Positions 21,352-29,643 of a stretch of DNA of 64,000 nucleotides are shown piece by piece (position 1 is the first letter of the stretch; each line of letters begins with the position of its first letter). The stretch covers positions 1-64,000 of the forward strand of contig NZ_AP022847.1 of NCBI RefSeq assembly GCF_015100395.1, given 5' to 3'. The translations under genes and the position numbers were made by a program. This DNA is from Nitrosophilus alvini. GTDB lineage: Bacteria > Campylobacterota > Campylobacteria > Campylobacterales > Nitratiruptoraceae. The notes below the pieces were generated by a model. The model was given only the letters and a program-made list of their open reading frames with translations, was not told the DNA's origin and made no database searches.

Positions 21352-21967
21352 ATTTTTTCAATATATCAAGAACTTCATCGTCGCTAAGCTGATGAAAATC
21401 ATAATAGAACTGTCCTACCGCCATAAAATCGGGCGGGGTCTGAAGTATCACAACTTCGTCAGCCGATTTTTCCAGTTTTGAAACCACATCAGGAGGAGCA
21501 ACGGGAGCGGCAATGACTATTTTTTTGGCTCCTTCTTCACGAAGGGCATCTGTGGCCAGGAGCATACTTGCCCCGGTTGCTATACCGTCGTCAACTATGA
21601 TAACCGTTTTGTCTTTAAGGTTGATTCTTTTTTTGCCGTAAAGAGCTCTCTTCTCTTTCATCTCCCGCATTTTCTGTTCGGCTCTCTCTTTTATATACTC
21701 ATCCGCAACATTGAGCATGATTTTTGCATGTTCGTTTACATACACAAAACCGTTTTCGCTCACTGCACCAATGGCTGCCTCTTCATTGTATGGGCTAGGA
21801 ATTTTCTTTACGAAAAAAATATCCATAGGGATATGTAGTTTTTCGGCTATTACCGCTGCTACAGGTATGCCGCCTCTTGGAAGAGCAACTATGACACTGT
21901 CGCTGTTTTCATACTCTTTAAGTTTTTCTGCAAGTTTGAGACCTGCTTCATAACGGTCTTTAAACAT
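21344..21967 (-). CDS. phosphoribosyltransferase family protein
   Basis: Type I phosphoribosyltransferase of unknown substrate. The 207-residue protein carries the PRPP-binding signature VIIVDDGIATGASM near 122-135, a VALPRGGIPVAAVIAEKL motif near 28 and a helical insert between. This form, often fused elsewhere to hydrolases, is not one of the purine or pyrimidine PRTases with known specificity. It is divergent from dtd. Confidence 0.85.
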   Translation of the reverse strand: MFKDRYEAGLKLAEKLKEYENSDSVIVALPRGGIPVAAVIAEKLHIPMDIFFVKKIPSPYNEEAAIGAVSENGFVYVNEHAKIMLNVADEYIKERAEQKMREMKEKRALYGKKRINLKDKTVIIVDDGIATGASMLLATDALREEGAKKIVIAAPVAPPDVVSKLEKSADEVVILQTPPDFMAVGQFYYDFHQLSDDEVLDILKKFK

Positions 21968-22037
21968 GATTGCCTCCTTTGAGACTTATAGTATCATTAT
22001 ATATCAAAAAATATCAAAAGTCATCAAAGGAGAAGTT

Positions 22038-22484
22038 TTGATAGCTCTTCTTCAAAGAGTCAAGAGATCAAGCGTCACTGTAAACGGCAGAGAAATTGCA
22101 AAAATAGGGAAGGGTATAAATATACTGCTTGGAGTTTTAAAAGAGGATAGTGAAGATGATATACACAAGTTGGTAGACAAGATAGTAAATCTGAGGATTT
22201 TTTCGGACAGTGAGGGGAAAATGAATCTTTCTATAAGGGATGTGGGAGGCGAAGCGCTGATAATCAGCCAGTTTACTCTTGCCGGCAGTGTCAAAAAAGG
22301 GCGAAGACCGAGTTTTGATAAAGCTATGGAACCTGGAAGGGCAAAAGAACTGTATGAGAAATTTTGTGAAAACATAGGAGAGTATATAGCTGTAAAACAG
22401 GGAGTATTCGGGGCGATGATGGAAGTGGAAATTTTAAACGACGGACCTGTAACATTTATCATTGATTCCAAAGAACTGAAATGA
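22038..22484 (+). CDS. dtd: D-aminoacyl-tRNA deacylase
   Basis: Removes D-amino acids (and glycine from tRNA-Ala) from mischarged tRNAs. The 148-residue protein starts IALLQRVKRSSVTVNG and has the Dtd motifs SQFTLAGSVKKGRRPSF (about 77-93) and the C-terminal NDGPVTFIIDS with the Gly-cisPro type loop. I choose the TTG at 22038-22040, preceded by AAGGAGAAG, because family members begin here; an upstream ATG at 21966 would add 24 unconserved residues. The next gene starts in its stop codon. Confidence 0.95.
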   Translation: MIALLQRVKRSSVTVNGREIAKIGKGINILLGVLKEDSEDDIHKLVDKIVNLRIFSDSEGKMNLSIRDVGGEALIISQFTLAGSVKKGRRPSFDKAMEPGRAKELYEKFCENIGEYIAVKQGVFGAMMEVEILNDGPVTFIIDSKELK

Positions 22485-23173
22485 GATATCTCTTTACAAA
22501 TCGTCACGGCGGATACAGCAAAGAGCCTTATTCCACTTTCAATCTCGCTTTTCATGTGGGAGATGATCCAAAAAACGTGGAAAAAAACAGGAATTTTCTG
22601 AAAACTTTGATAAAAGCTGATCGTATTGTATTTATGGATCAGGTACACGGCGATAGGGTCGTTGCGATTGATGAAAAAAATATAAACGATATCCACAGAT
22701 GCGATGCGGTTTTGACCCATCTAAAAGATGTGGCTCTTTGTGTCATGGTAGCCGATTGTAATCCAATTTTGCTCTATGAACCCCAAAAAGAGATAGTAGC
22801 TGCCGTTCATGCAGGCAGAAACGGGACATTTCTGGGTATTGTACAAAAGAGTGTTGATATGATGAAAGAATTCTATGGCTGTGACTCTTCAAAGATTATG
22901 GCATTTATAGGACCTTCTATCAGAAAATGCTGTTATGAAGTGTCAGAAGAGATTGCAGGTGTTGTCAAAAAGTGTTACGGGCGAAAATATATCCATAATG
23001 AGAGATTTCTGGATTTGGCAGCTATGAATATAGATCAGCTTAAATCTTCAGGCCTCAAAGAGGAGAATATCAATCTCACTCCTGTATGTACATGCTGCTT
23101 TAAAGACTATTTTTCATACAGAAGAGATAAAATAACCGGAAGATTTGCAGGAGTTATAAAAAATGGAGATTAA
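22481..23173 (+). CDS. pgeF: PgeF/YfiH family laccase-domain protein
   Basis: Member of the YfiH/LACC1 family, described as a peptidoglycan editing factor and as a purine nucleoside-cleaving enzyme. The 230-residue protein has MDQVHGDRVVAI (near 47), VMVADCNPILLYEP (near 85), AAVHAGRNGT (near 107) and GPSIRKCCYEV (near 145), which hold the zinc-binding His-Cys-His set. It is coupled to dtd by an ATGA overlap. Confidence 0.9.
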   Translation: MRYLFTNRHGGYSKEPYSTFNLAFHVGDDPKNVEKNRNFLKTLIKADRIVFMDQVHGDRVVAIDEKNINDIHRCDAVLTHLKDVALCVMVADCNPILLYEPQKEIVAAVHAGRNGTFLGIVQKSVDMMKEFYGCDSSKIMAFIGPSIRKCCYEVSEEIAGVVKKCYGRKYIHNERFLDLAAMNIDQLKSSGLKEENINLTPVCTCCFKDYFSYRRDKITGRFAGVIKNGD

Positions 23174-23648
23174 TTCACTGTTTGGGATTATCCCCGATCT
23201 GCCGGGAGTGAGGGTGTATCAGTTCAGTGATAATATCGATTTTTCAAAAGAACTTTCCAAAGAAGCCAGAAACAGAGATTTCGAACTGGAGATTGTTGTT
23301 TTCAGTGAAGATTTCTTTTATAAACTGAACTCTTTGGAAGGCGAAAACATAAAGTTAAGAAAAGTAGAGTTTAACAAACCCAAATACAATCTTCGTTCCA
23401 CACTATACGATACCGTTTTTGTAAATATCGATATATCGACACTTCAGGATATTGAGCTATTTTTCAGAAAAATATACAGAATGATGAAGAATGCGGCAAA
23501 TATTATAGTCCCTGTTTCAAAAGAGTGTAAAGAGGAGATTGCTGCTCTTTTGGAGAAGTGCAACTACGTGGCAATCAACGATATAGACTTGGATGAAAAA
23601 AATTGTGCGATTGTAGGTAGGAAGATGCATGGATGGGCAAGGGTATAA
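23163..23648 (+). CDS. conserved-looking protein of unknown function
   Basis: I do not recognise this 161-residue protein. It is soluble, with alternating strand and helix patterns (YDTVFVNIDIS near 83; FFRKIYRMMKNAANIIVPVSKE near 97-118, split by a turn), which resembles the second half of a Rossmann-type methyltransferase but without a SAM-binding glycine motif. It overlaps pgeF by 11 bases in another frame and has normal codon use, so it is a real gene. Confidence 0.7.
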   Translation: MEINSLFGIIPDLPGVRVYQFSDNIDFSKELSKEARNRDFELEIVVFSEDFFYKLNSLEGENIKLRKVEFNKPKYNLRSTLYDTVFVNIDISTLQDIELFFRKIYRMMKNAANIIVPVSKECKEEIAALLEKCNYVAINDIDLDEKNCAIVGRKMHGWARV

Positions 23649-23716
23649 CAGGTTACAAGAAGGATAAATAATATAAAATTTCCCACTCGATTTTAATAAA
23701 TTGTATTTTTTGAAGC

Positions 23717-23722
23717 TATAAT
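23717..23722 (+). promoter_or_regulatory. -10 box before the 23755 gene
   Basis: TATAAT after a T-rich stretch, 33 bases before the TTG start of the membrane protein, with AAGGATAAG in between as ribosome binding site. Confidence 0.55.
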
Positions 23723-23754
23723 ATTAAGAGGATCTCTAAAACAAAGGATAAGTT

Positions 23755-24171
23755 TTGTTGTATACAGTTATACATATCATACATCTACTGGCAGCATTTG
23801 TATATGGCGGTTTTCTTTTTGTGGATATTCTTTTTCTCTCCAAAATGGGGCAGACTTTGACTGCGGAAGAAGCAGCCAAAGCTAGGGAAGCGATCATGAT
23901 CCATGTACGCAAGGTTGTACCCTATGCACTGTTTGTAGTGGTAGGGACAGGGATCTATATGTTTTGGAATGTTTTTGGAGAAGTGGGGGATGAGGGGCTG
24001 ACCCGTTTTCAGATGTTACTGTTAATCAAGGCGTTTTTGGGTTTGTGGCTCGGTATACGGGGTTTTAATCAAAAAGTTTTCAAAATCAATCCCTGGGTTT
24101 TCAAAAGCCACTATTTTCCTTTTACTCTTGTTGTCATTATCATAATATTGTCGCAGTTAATGTGGATGTAG
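23755..24171 (+). CDS. four-helix membrane protein, CopD-like
   Basis: Small integral membrane protein of 138 residues with four predicted helices (about 5-25, 50-70, 84-101 and 116-136). Histidines near helix ends (HIIHLLAA in helix 1, HVRKVVPYA before helix 2, KSHYFPF before helix 4) suggest haem or copper binding, as in CopD/DUF2269-like proteins, but no partner gene is adjacent. Start is TTG (possibly the next codon, also TTG) behind AAGGATAAG. Confidence 0.7.
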   Translation: MLYTVIHIIHLLAAFVYGGFLFVDILFLSKMGQTLTAEEAAKAREAIMIHVRKVVPYALFVVVGTGIYMFWNVFGEVGDEGLTRFQMLLLIKAFLGLWLGIRGFNQKVFKINPWVFKSHYFPFTLVVIIIILSQLMWM

Positions 24172-24233
24172 GCAGAAACAGGGAAATATTTATTTATTTT
24201 ACAACAGAGAACCTCTATTGGTCAAAAAGCTGT

Positions 24234-25424
24234 TTAGGAGGATCTGTTCTTTATTTTTCTGATCCATTCGTTCAGGGTCTTTTCAAATCCTATATCTTTT
24301 GATTTGTAAAATTTCAGGTTTTTTGCAAGATATTTCTGTTTTACATATCCTCCGAAATCATGGGGATAGAGATATCCGCCGGGCGAAGGTGATTTCAGGT
24401 AGTTTGGCACCGGTAGCAGAACCCCATCTTCTATCGCTTTCATTGCGTTGTTGATAGCCTTGTATGCGCTGTTTGATTTTGGGCAGGAGGCAAGATAGAT
24501 AACACATTGGGAAAGTATTATCCTGGCTTCTGGATATCCTATTTTTGAAACTGCAAGCATTGTGCTTACAGCAAGGTTCAGGGCGTTCGGGTTTGCGTTT
24601 CCTATATCTTCGCTTGCAAGAATGACCAGTCTTCTTGCAATATATTCCGGAGGTTCCGCGGCGGCTACAAGTCTGGCAAGGTAGTATAAAGAAGCGTCTA
24701 TATCACTGCCCCTGATGCTTTTTATCATTGCACTTATGAGATTGTAATGGCTCTCTTTCGAGCTTGAACCCTCATGCAAAGAAGCGGGACGAAGGGATTT
24801 GAGTGTTTTTAAATCTATCTTTTTTGTTATTGCCAGTGCAGATTCCAAAAGTTTTAGCATACTTCTTGCATCTTTGGCGCAAGAAGAGATGATATACTCT
24901 TTTGCATCATCTTCTATCTCAAAATCGATAAGCTTCCGGGCTCTTTGAAATATCTTTTCCAAATCTTTCTCTTCAAGAGGTTTGAACTCGAACAGAAAGG
25001 ATCTGGACCTTATACCGGCTGTTAGTGAGAAGTAAGGGTTTTCGGTACTTGCACCCAATATCAACGCTTCGTTTTTTTCCATTATCGGCAGAAGGACTTC
25101 CTGCTGGGTTTTGGAGAGTCTATGCACTTCGTCTATAAAAATGATAGGTTTTTCGAATGAGCCTCTGTACATAGATACTATTTTTCTTATCTCCTCTATT
25201 TTGAGACTTGTAGCATTTAGCTCATAAAAAGGAGCATCAAGTTCGTTTGCTATTATTCTGGCAAGAGTCGTTTTGCCGCATCCCGGAGGCCCCCAGAAGA
25301 AAGAGTGCGAAATTTTTTTGGCTTTTATAAGTTTGTAAAACGCTGCATCAGGGGAGAGCAGATGGGGCTGTCCAGCAAAATGCTCAAGGTTTTTTGGTCT
25401 TAGAATTTCGGCAAGATTATCCAT
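24234..25424 (-). CDS. rarA: replication-associated recombination protein RarA
   Basis: AAA+ ATPase of the clamp-loader family acting at stalled forks. The 396-residue protein has Walker A GPPGCGKTTLARI (about 45-57), Walker B IIFIDEVHRL (near 94), the sensor GASTENPYFSL (near 129) and the C-terminal MgsA tetramerisation region (SAMIKSIRGSDIDASLYYLARL near 231). It ends the kdsD-rluB-yjbQ-rarA run and overlaps yjbQ by eight bases. Confidence 0.96.
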   Translation of the reverse strand: MDNLAEILRPKNLEHFAGQPHLLSPDAAFYKLIKAKKISHSFFWGPPGCGKTTLARIIANELDAPFYELNATSLKIEEIRKIVSMYRGSFEKPIIFIDEVHRLSKTQQEVLLPIMEKNEALILGASTENPYFSLTAGIRSRSFLFEFKPLEEKDLEKIFQRARKLIDFEIEDDAKEYIISSCAKDARSMLKLLESALAITKKIDLKTLKSLRPASLHEGSSSKESHYNLISAMIKSIRGSDIDASLYYLARLVAAAEPPEYIARRLVILASEDIGNANPNALNLAVSTMLAVSKIGYPEARIILSQCVIYLASCPKSNSAYKAINNAMKAIEDGVLLPVPNYLKSPSPGGYLYPHDFGGYVKQKYLAKNLKFYKSKDIGFEKTLNEWIRKIKNRSS

Positions 25425-25815
25425 TTACTACTTTTATATATATCTCTCTTGTCTCTCTGGGGCCGTCAAATTCACAGAAAAAAATTCCCTGCCATTTTCC
25501 CAGGAGAGGTTTTGCATCTTCTACCGGAATCGAGACGCTTGTTCCTGTTATACCGGATTTTATATGTGCATCTGCATTTGTTCCTGCATGGGCATACCTT
25601 ATATTTGAGGGAACAAGCCTGTGGAGTTCTCTGAGAAAATCTCTTTGAAGATTAGGATCAACGTTTTCAAACAGTATAACACTGGCGGTTGTGTGCGGCG
25701 TAAAAATAGTGCATACACCGCTCTTTATACCGGACTTTATAACTGCTTCTTTAACGATTTCGGTTATATCTATCATTTCCGATTTATGATCGGATTTTAG
25801 TGTTACCTTTTGCAT
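25417..25815 (-). CDS. yjbQ: YjbQ/UPF0047 family protein, copy 1
   Basis: 132-residue member of the YjbQ (secondary thiamine-phosphate synthase) family. Conserved residues are visible: HTTASVILFENVDP (about 41-54), the RYAHAGTNADAHIKSGITG stretch (about 77-95) with its histidines, and GKWQGIFFCEFDGPR near 107. The physiological role is unclear. It overlaps rluB by 32 bases and rarA by eight. A paralogue with a different N-terminus lies at 55744-56187. Confidence 0.9.
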   Translation of the reverse strand: MQKVTLKSDHKSEMIDITEIVKEAVIKSGIKSGVCTIFTPHTTASVILFENVDPNLQRDFLRELHRLVPSNIRYAHAGTNADAHIKSGITGTSVSIPVEDAKPLLGKWQGIFFCEFDGPRETREIYIKVVNG

Positions 25816-26566
25816 TTTGCTCCTTTAAAAATTTTTTGAGGTCATCATACTCTTTTCTGGTAAGATATCTTGTTTTGCCTGTGGGAAGAGCACTGAGTGT
25901 GATACCGCCGTATTCGAGTCTTTTAAGGTCAACCACTTCTCTTCCGAAATGGGCAAAAAAGCGTCTTATTTCCCTATTTTTCCCTTCTCCTATGGCAATT
26001 TTGAGTTTTGAGTACTTCTCATCGTTTTTTATTATCTGATAGGCGTAGAAAGGTGCGAATGTCATCGATTTGACTTTGCTTTTTTCATGTCCTCCCGCGG
26101 TTGCGTCTTCAAGCTCAAGTCCCTCTTCCATAGCCTTTATCATCTCTTTTGTGATACTTCCTCTGATTTTAACTTTGTAGATTCTCTCCAAAGAGGAGTT
26201 CATAAGAGTGTGAGCCACTTTCGGAGAATCGGTGAGCAGCAGCAGCCCCTCAGTGGCAAAATCGAGTCTGCCGACAGGTATAAAATGTCTGAATTTTGCA
26301 GGAAGAGTATCATAGATTGTTCTTCTGCCTCTCGGGTCTTTTTTGGTGACCAGTTCGCCTTTTGGCTTATTGTAAACAATGACTGTAAAGAGGTTGTCTT
26401 CCGTTACCTTTTTTGAGCCTATATAGACCTCATCATCTTTTTGAACATCGTAAAAGGGCTCTCTTACAACTTTGCCGTTTACTTTTACTCTGCCTTCCTG
26501 AATGAGTCTGTCGGCCTCTCTTCTGGAATATGTGGTATTGTGTGAAATATATTTGTTAAGCCTCAT
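25784..26566 (-). CDS. rluB: RluB-type rRNA pseudouridine synthase
   Basis: RsuA/RluB family enzyme making pseudouridine in rRNA. The 260-residue protein opens with an S4 RNA-binding domain (MRLNKYISHNTTYSRREADR and on to about 60), then the catalytic domain with the active aspartate in GRLDFATEGLLLLTD (near 100) and the C-terminal GKNREIRRFFAHFGREVVDLKR stretch broken by the usual loop. The order ksgA, rnj, kdsD, rluB resembles other Campylobacterota genomes. Confidence 0.93.
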   Translation of the reverse strand: MRLNKYISHNTTYSRREADRLIQEGRVKVNGKVVREPFYDVQKDDEVYIGSKKVTEDNLFTVIVYNKPKGELVTKKDPRGRRTIYDTLPAKFRHFIPVGRLDFATEGLLLLTDSPKVAHTLMNSSLERIYKVKIRGSITKEMIKAMEEGLELEDATAGGHEKSKVKSMTFAPFYAYQIIKNDEKYSKLKIAIGEGKNREIRRFFAHFGREVVDLKRLEYGGITLSALPTGKTRYLTRKEYDDLKKFLKEQNAKGNTKIRS

Positions 26567-26610
26567 CTCTCTTCTTTATCTGTATCGTTGTCGTTAAAAC
26601 AGACTATCAG

Positions 26611-27573
26611 CTATTTTATCCCCGCTTCAACAAGGTCATGAATATGGAGCACACCTGATATTTTATCATTTTCATCTGTAATTACAAGCATCTGTATTTT
26701 ATGATCTTCTATAATTTTGAGCGCGTCGCTGGCAAGAATGTTTTCGTCTTTGCATATTTTCGGATTCAGGTTTGCGTATTTTATTGCTTTTTCTTCCAAG
26801 GAAAAATCCTCTTTCATAAGTGCACGCCTAAGGTCACCGTCGCTTAAAACAGCTTTTAAAGATCCGTTTTTGTCCGTAATGAGGACGTTTCCGAGTCTTC
26901 CTTCGCTAATAGCTACAACAGCGTCTTTGAGTTTTGCATTTTCGCTAATAACCGGAAGGTTCTCTTTTCTCATCAGATCTTTTATCTTTATAAAAAGCCT
27001 CTTACCGAGACTTCCTCCCGGATGAAAAGTTGCAAAATCCTCTTTTTTGAAACCTCTTTTTTTCATAAGGCATACAGCAATAGCATCTCCCAGAGCCATA
27101 GTGAGGGTAGTGGAAGAGGTAGGGGCGGCATCAAGCGGACAAGCCTCTTTTTCAACTTTGATAGAAATAAATATATCGCTATATCTGCCCAGGGTAGAAT
27201 CTTTTGACTTTGCCATGGCAATCAATGGAATATCAAATCTCTTTATATGAGGAAGTATTTTGATAAGCTCTTCGCTTTCGCCGCTGTAACTGATAGCCAA
27301 AACGGCATCTTCTTTTCCTATCATCCCCAAATCGCCGTGAAGAGCTTCAGTAGGGTGTATAAAAAAGCTAGGTGTTCCTGTACTTGCAAGAGTGGCGGCT
27401 ATTTTTGCCCCTACAAGACCGCTTTTACCCACACCCGTAACGATAAGTTTACCTTTGATTGATGATATGGTTTTTACCGCTTCATTGATGTTCTCTCCGA
27501 TTCTGTTCTTTGAGTCGATTAAAGCGTCCGCTTCTGTCTGAAGTACATCTTTGGCTATTTTTACAAAATCCAT
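26611..27573 (-). CDS. kdsD: D-arabinose 5-phosphate isomerase (KpsF/KdsD family)
   Basis: Sugar isomerase that supplies arabinose-5-phosphate for Kdo in lipopolysaccharide. The 320-residue protein has an N-terminal SIS domain (TGVGKSGLVGAKIAATLAST near 45; HPTEALHGDLGMI near 77; ISYSGESEEL near 95) and two C-terminal CBS domains (about 205-320). It lies 44 bases ahead of rluB and behind a terminator that separates it from RNase J. No other Kdo gene is adjacent. Confidence 0.95.
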   Translation of the reverse strand: MDFVKIAKDVLQTEADALIDSKNRIGENINEAVKTISSIKGKLIVTGVGKSGLVGAKIAATLASTGTPSFFIHPTEALHGDLGMIGKEDAVLAISYSGESEELIKILPHIKRFDIPLIAMAKSKDSTLGRYSDIFISIKVEKEACPLDAAPTSSTTLTMALGDAIAVCLMKKRGFKKEDFATFHPGGSLGKRLFIKIKDLMRKENLPVISENAKLKDAVVAISEGRLGNVLITDKNGSLKAVLSDGDLRRALMKEDFSLEEKAIKYANLNPKICKDENILASDALKIIEDHKIQMLVITDENDKISGVLHIHDLVEAGIK

Positions 27574-27610
27574 TGTTTTGCCTTCTCTTTTTGATTCGTG
27601 ATTGGTTTTA

Positions 27611-27659
27611 TACCAACACTCACACCCACACTCACACCCACACTCACACTAATACCAAC
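27611..27659. repeat. 12-bp tandem repeat flanked by short direct repeats
   Basis: Two full copies and a partial third copy of CACTCACACCCA (27617-27649), bracketed by direct repeats TACCAAC at 27611-27617 and 27653-27659. The strand composition (almost no G on the plus strand) is unlike the surroundings. It lies in the kdsD leader, between kdsD and the RNase J terminator. Confidence 0.7.
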
Positions 27660-27751
27660 ATGCCCACATATCTTTCATGTTTATTTATCGGTTAACTGCC
27701 GTCTGCCGGTTCGTCGCTACGCTCCAAACATCGGTATCGGCTTGCGGCGCT

Positions 27752-27777
27752 AAAAACGACAAATTATTGTCGTTTTT
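27752..27777 (-). terminator. terminator after RNase J
   Basis: Perfect 11-bp stem (AAAAACGACAA / TTGTCGTTTTT, 4-base loop), ten bases past the RNase J stop codon; the lower stem itself provides the T-run. It separates RNase J from kdsD. Confidence 0.75.
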
Positions 27778-27786
27778 TTACACGCC

Positions 27787-29643
27787 TCACATTATAAATA
27801 TAGTCGGGACTATTGTTGGATATTTTTTCATTTTTCTGAATATATGTTTTCTTACTGCCTGTCTCAGTTCGTTTTCCAGTCTTCTGGGTGCAGAGATGAG
27901 TTCGGGTTTCATATTTTGCAAAAAGTGTTCTATTACCTCTTCTATCTCTTTTGCAAACTCTTTGTCATATTTGTCCGCTACAAGTCCAAAACTTGAAACT
28001 TTCGGTTTTGAGATAAGTTTTCTGTCATTTTCCGAAATTTGGGCAACTATCATTACGATACCTTCCGTTGCCATTTTCTGCCTATCAATAACAACGTCGC
28101 TTTCGATTTCCTGATTTATCTGATTGTCTATATAGGTTTTTCCGGTTCTTATACTTTTTACTTTTTTAATATATTTCGGAGTCAGTTCAATCTGGTCGCC
28201 GTCTTGCATAAGGAATATGTTTTTTTCAGGTATTCCGCATTTAACAGCTGTCTCTTTATGTTTCGTCAGGTGGTTATATTCTCCGTGGACAGGCAGAAAG
28301 AATTTGGGTTTTGTAAGCCTCAACATCAACTTTTGCTCTTCCTGTGCCGCATGACCTGAGACATGTATTTCACTGAAGTCCTGATATGCTACTGTAGCGC
28401 CGCATTTTTGCAAAAAGTTTATAACGGAAGAGACGCTTCTCTCATTTCCTGGAATCGCTTTTGCAGAAATTATTATCGTATCGCTAGGTTTTATTTTTAC
28501 GTGTCTGTGTTCATTGGTTGCCATTCTATACAGTGCACTCATAGTTTCGCCCTGGCTGCCTGTTGTTACAATGAGAATCTCGTTGTCACTGTATTTGCCT
28601 ATCTCATGAGCATCTATAAAGATGTTTTGCGGAAGTTTTATATATCCAAGTTGCATCGTTGTCTCAAGGTTTCTCTCCATTGATCGTCCGATGACGCATA
28701 CTTTTCTTCCATATTTTATGCCGTGTTCAATCGCCTGATATACCCTGTGAATATTTGATGAGAAGGTGGACATGATGACTCTTCCTTTTGCTCTTGCAAA
28801 AAGGAGGTCAAAAGTAGGGCCAACCGTGCTTTCGCTTTTTGTAATTCCTTCATTGTGAGAATTGGTGCTGTCGCTAAGAAGTGCAAGTACACCTTTTTCG
28901 CCGTAATGAGCGAGTCTGTGCAGATCGGTAGGATAACCGTCGATAGGGGTGTGGTCAATTTTGAAATCTCCAGTGTGTATAATAGTTCCTGCTTCCGTGC
29001 TGATAGCAAGAGCAGAAGCGTCTATTATAGAGTGAGTGATATGTATCCATTCAACTTCAAAATCTCCTATTTTTATAGGTTTCCTCTTCTCTACGTATCT
29101 GAACAGATTTTTAAAGCTTCTCAAGTTATGCTCGTCAAATTTGTTTGCGATCATACCAAGTGGAAGCGGTGTTCCGTATACAGGAAATTGCATCTCTTTA
29201 AATAGATATGGTACTGCTCCTATATGGTCTTCATGGGCATGGGTTATGATGATTCCTGCAATTTTGTCTTTTATCTGTCTGAGATAAGTGAAATCGGGTA
29301 CGAGTATATCCACGCCGTGCATATCTTCAGTGGGAAAACTCATGCCAACATCAATGATAATGGCACTCTTTTCCGTTTCTATTACAGTTATATTGCCTCC
29401 GATTTCACCCAGTCCGCCAAGAGGCGTTATTTTTATTCTGCTTTTTGTATTGATTGGATATTTTGGTTCATTAGAGAGTCTATTTTTTTGTACTCTTTCA
29501 TTTGCCTCAATGGCTTTTTTTATATCTCTGTACCATCCAAGAGATTTTTTTTGTTTGTACTGCTGCTTTGCAGGTTTGTTTTGTGCAGGTTTTAAATCGT
29601 TCTGTTTTTGATTATTCTGCGCTTGATTGTTTTTCTCTTCCAT
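27787..29643 (-). CDS. rnj: ribonuclease J
   Basis: Metallo-beta-lactamase/beta-CASP ribonuclease with 5'-3' exo- and endonuclease activity, the main mRNA decay enzyme where RNase E is lacking. The 618-residue product has an N-terminal tail of about 65 residues rich in Q, N and K, then the metal site HAHEDHIGA (near 135), THSIIDA, and HTGDFKID (near 219), and the beta-CASP region with PVHGEYNHL (near 454). A similar basic tail occurs on Helicobacter RNase J, where it is linked to RNA binding and complex formation. It overlaps the ksgA end. Confidence 0.96.
   Translation of the reverse strand: MEEKNNQAQNNQKQNDLKPAQNKPAKQQYKQKKSLGWYRDIKKAIEANERVQKNRLSNEPKYPINTKSRIKITPLGGLGEIGGNITVIETEKSAIIIDVGMSFPTEDMHGVDILVPDFTYLRQIKDKIAGIIITHAHEDHIGAVPYLFKEMQFPVYGTPLPLGMIANKFDEHNLRSFKNLFRYVEKRKPIKIGDFEVEWIHITHSIIDASALAISTEAGTIIHTGDFKIDHTPIDGYPTDLHRLAHYGEKGVLALLSDSTNSHNEGITKSESTVGPTFDLLFARAKGRVIMSTFSSNIHRVYQAIEHGIKYGRKVCVIGRSMERNLETTMQLGYIKLPQNIFIDAHEIGKYSDNEILIVTTGSQGETMSALYRMATNEHRHVKIKPSDTIIISAKAIPGNERSVSSVINFLQKCGATVAYQDFSEIHVSGHAAQEEQKLMLRLTKPKFFLPVHGEYNHLTKHKETAVKCGIPEKNIFLMQDGDQIELTPKYIKKVKSIRTGKTYIDNQINQEIESDVVIDRQKMATEGIVMIVAQISENDRKLISKPKVSSFGLVADKYDKEFAKEIEEVIEHFLQNMKPELISAPRRLENELRQAVRKHIFRKMKKYPTIVPTIFIM

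Noticed and set aside
27600-27660. CRISPR-like array
   Set aside because: Repeats are 12 bases with no spacers; this is a tandem repeat, and no cas gene is present.
27510-27695. ORF with a Thr-His repeat (THTHTH)
   Set aside because: Produced by the 12-bp tandem repeat in a non-coding leader; it begins inside kdsD on the other strand and has no family features.
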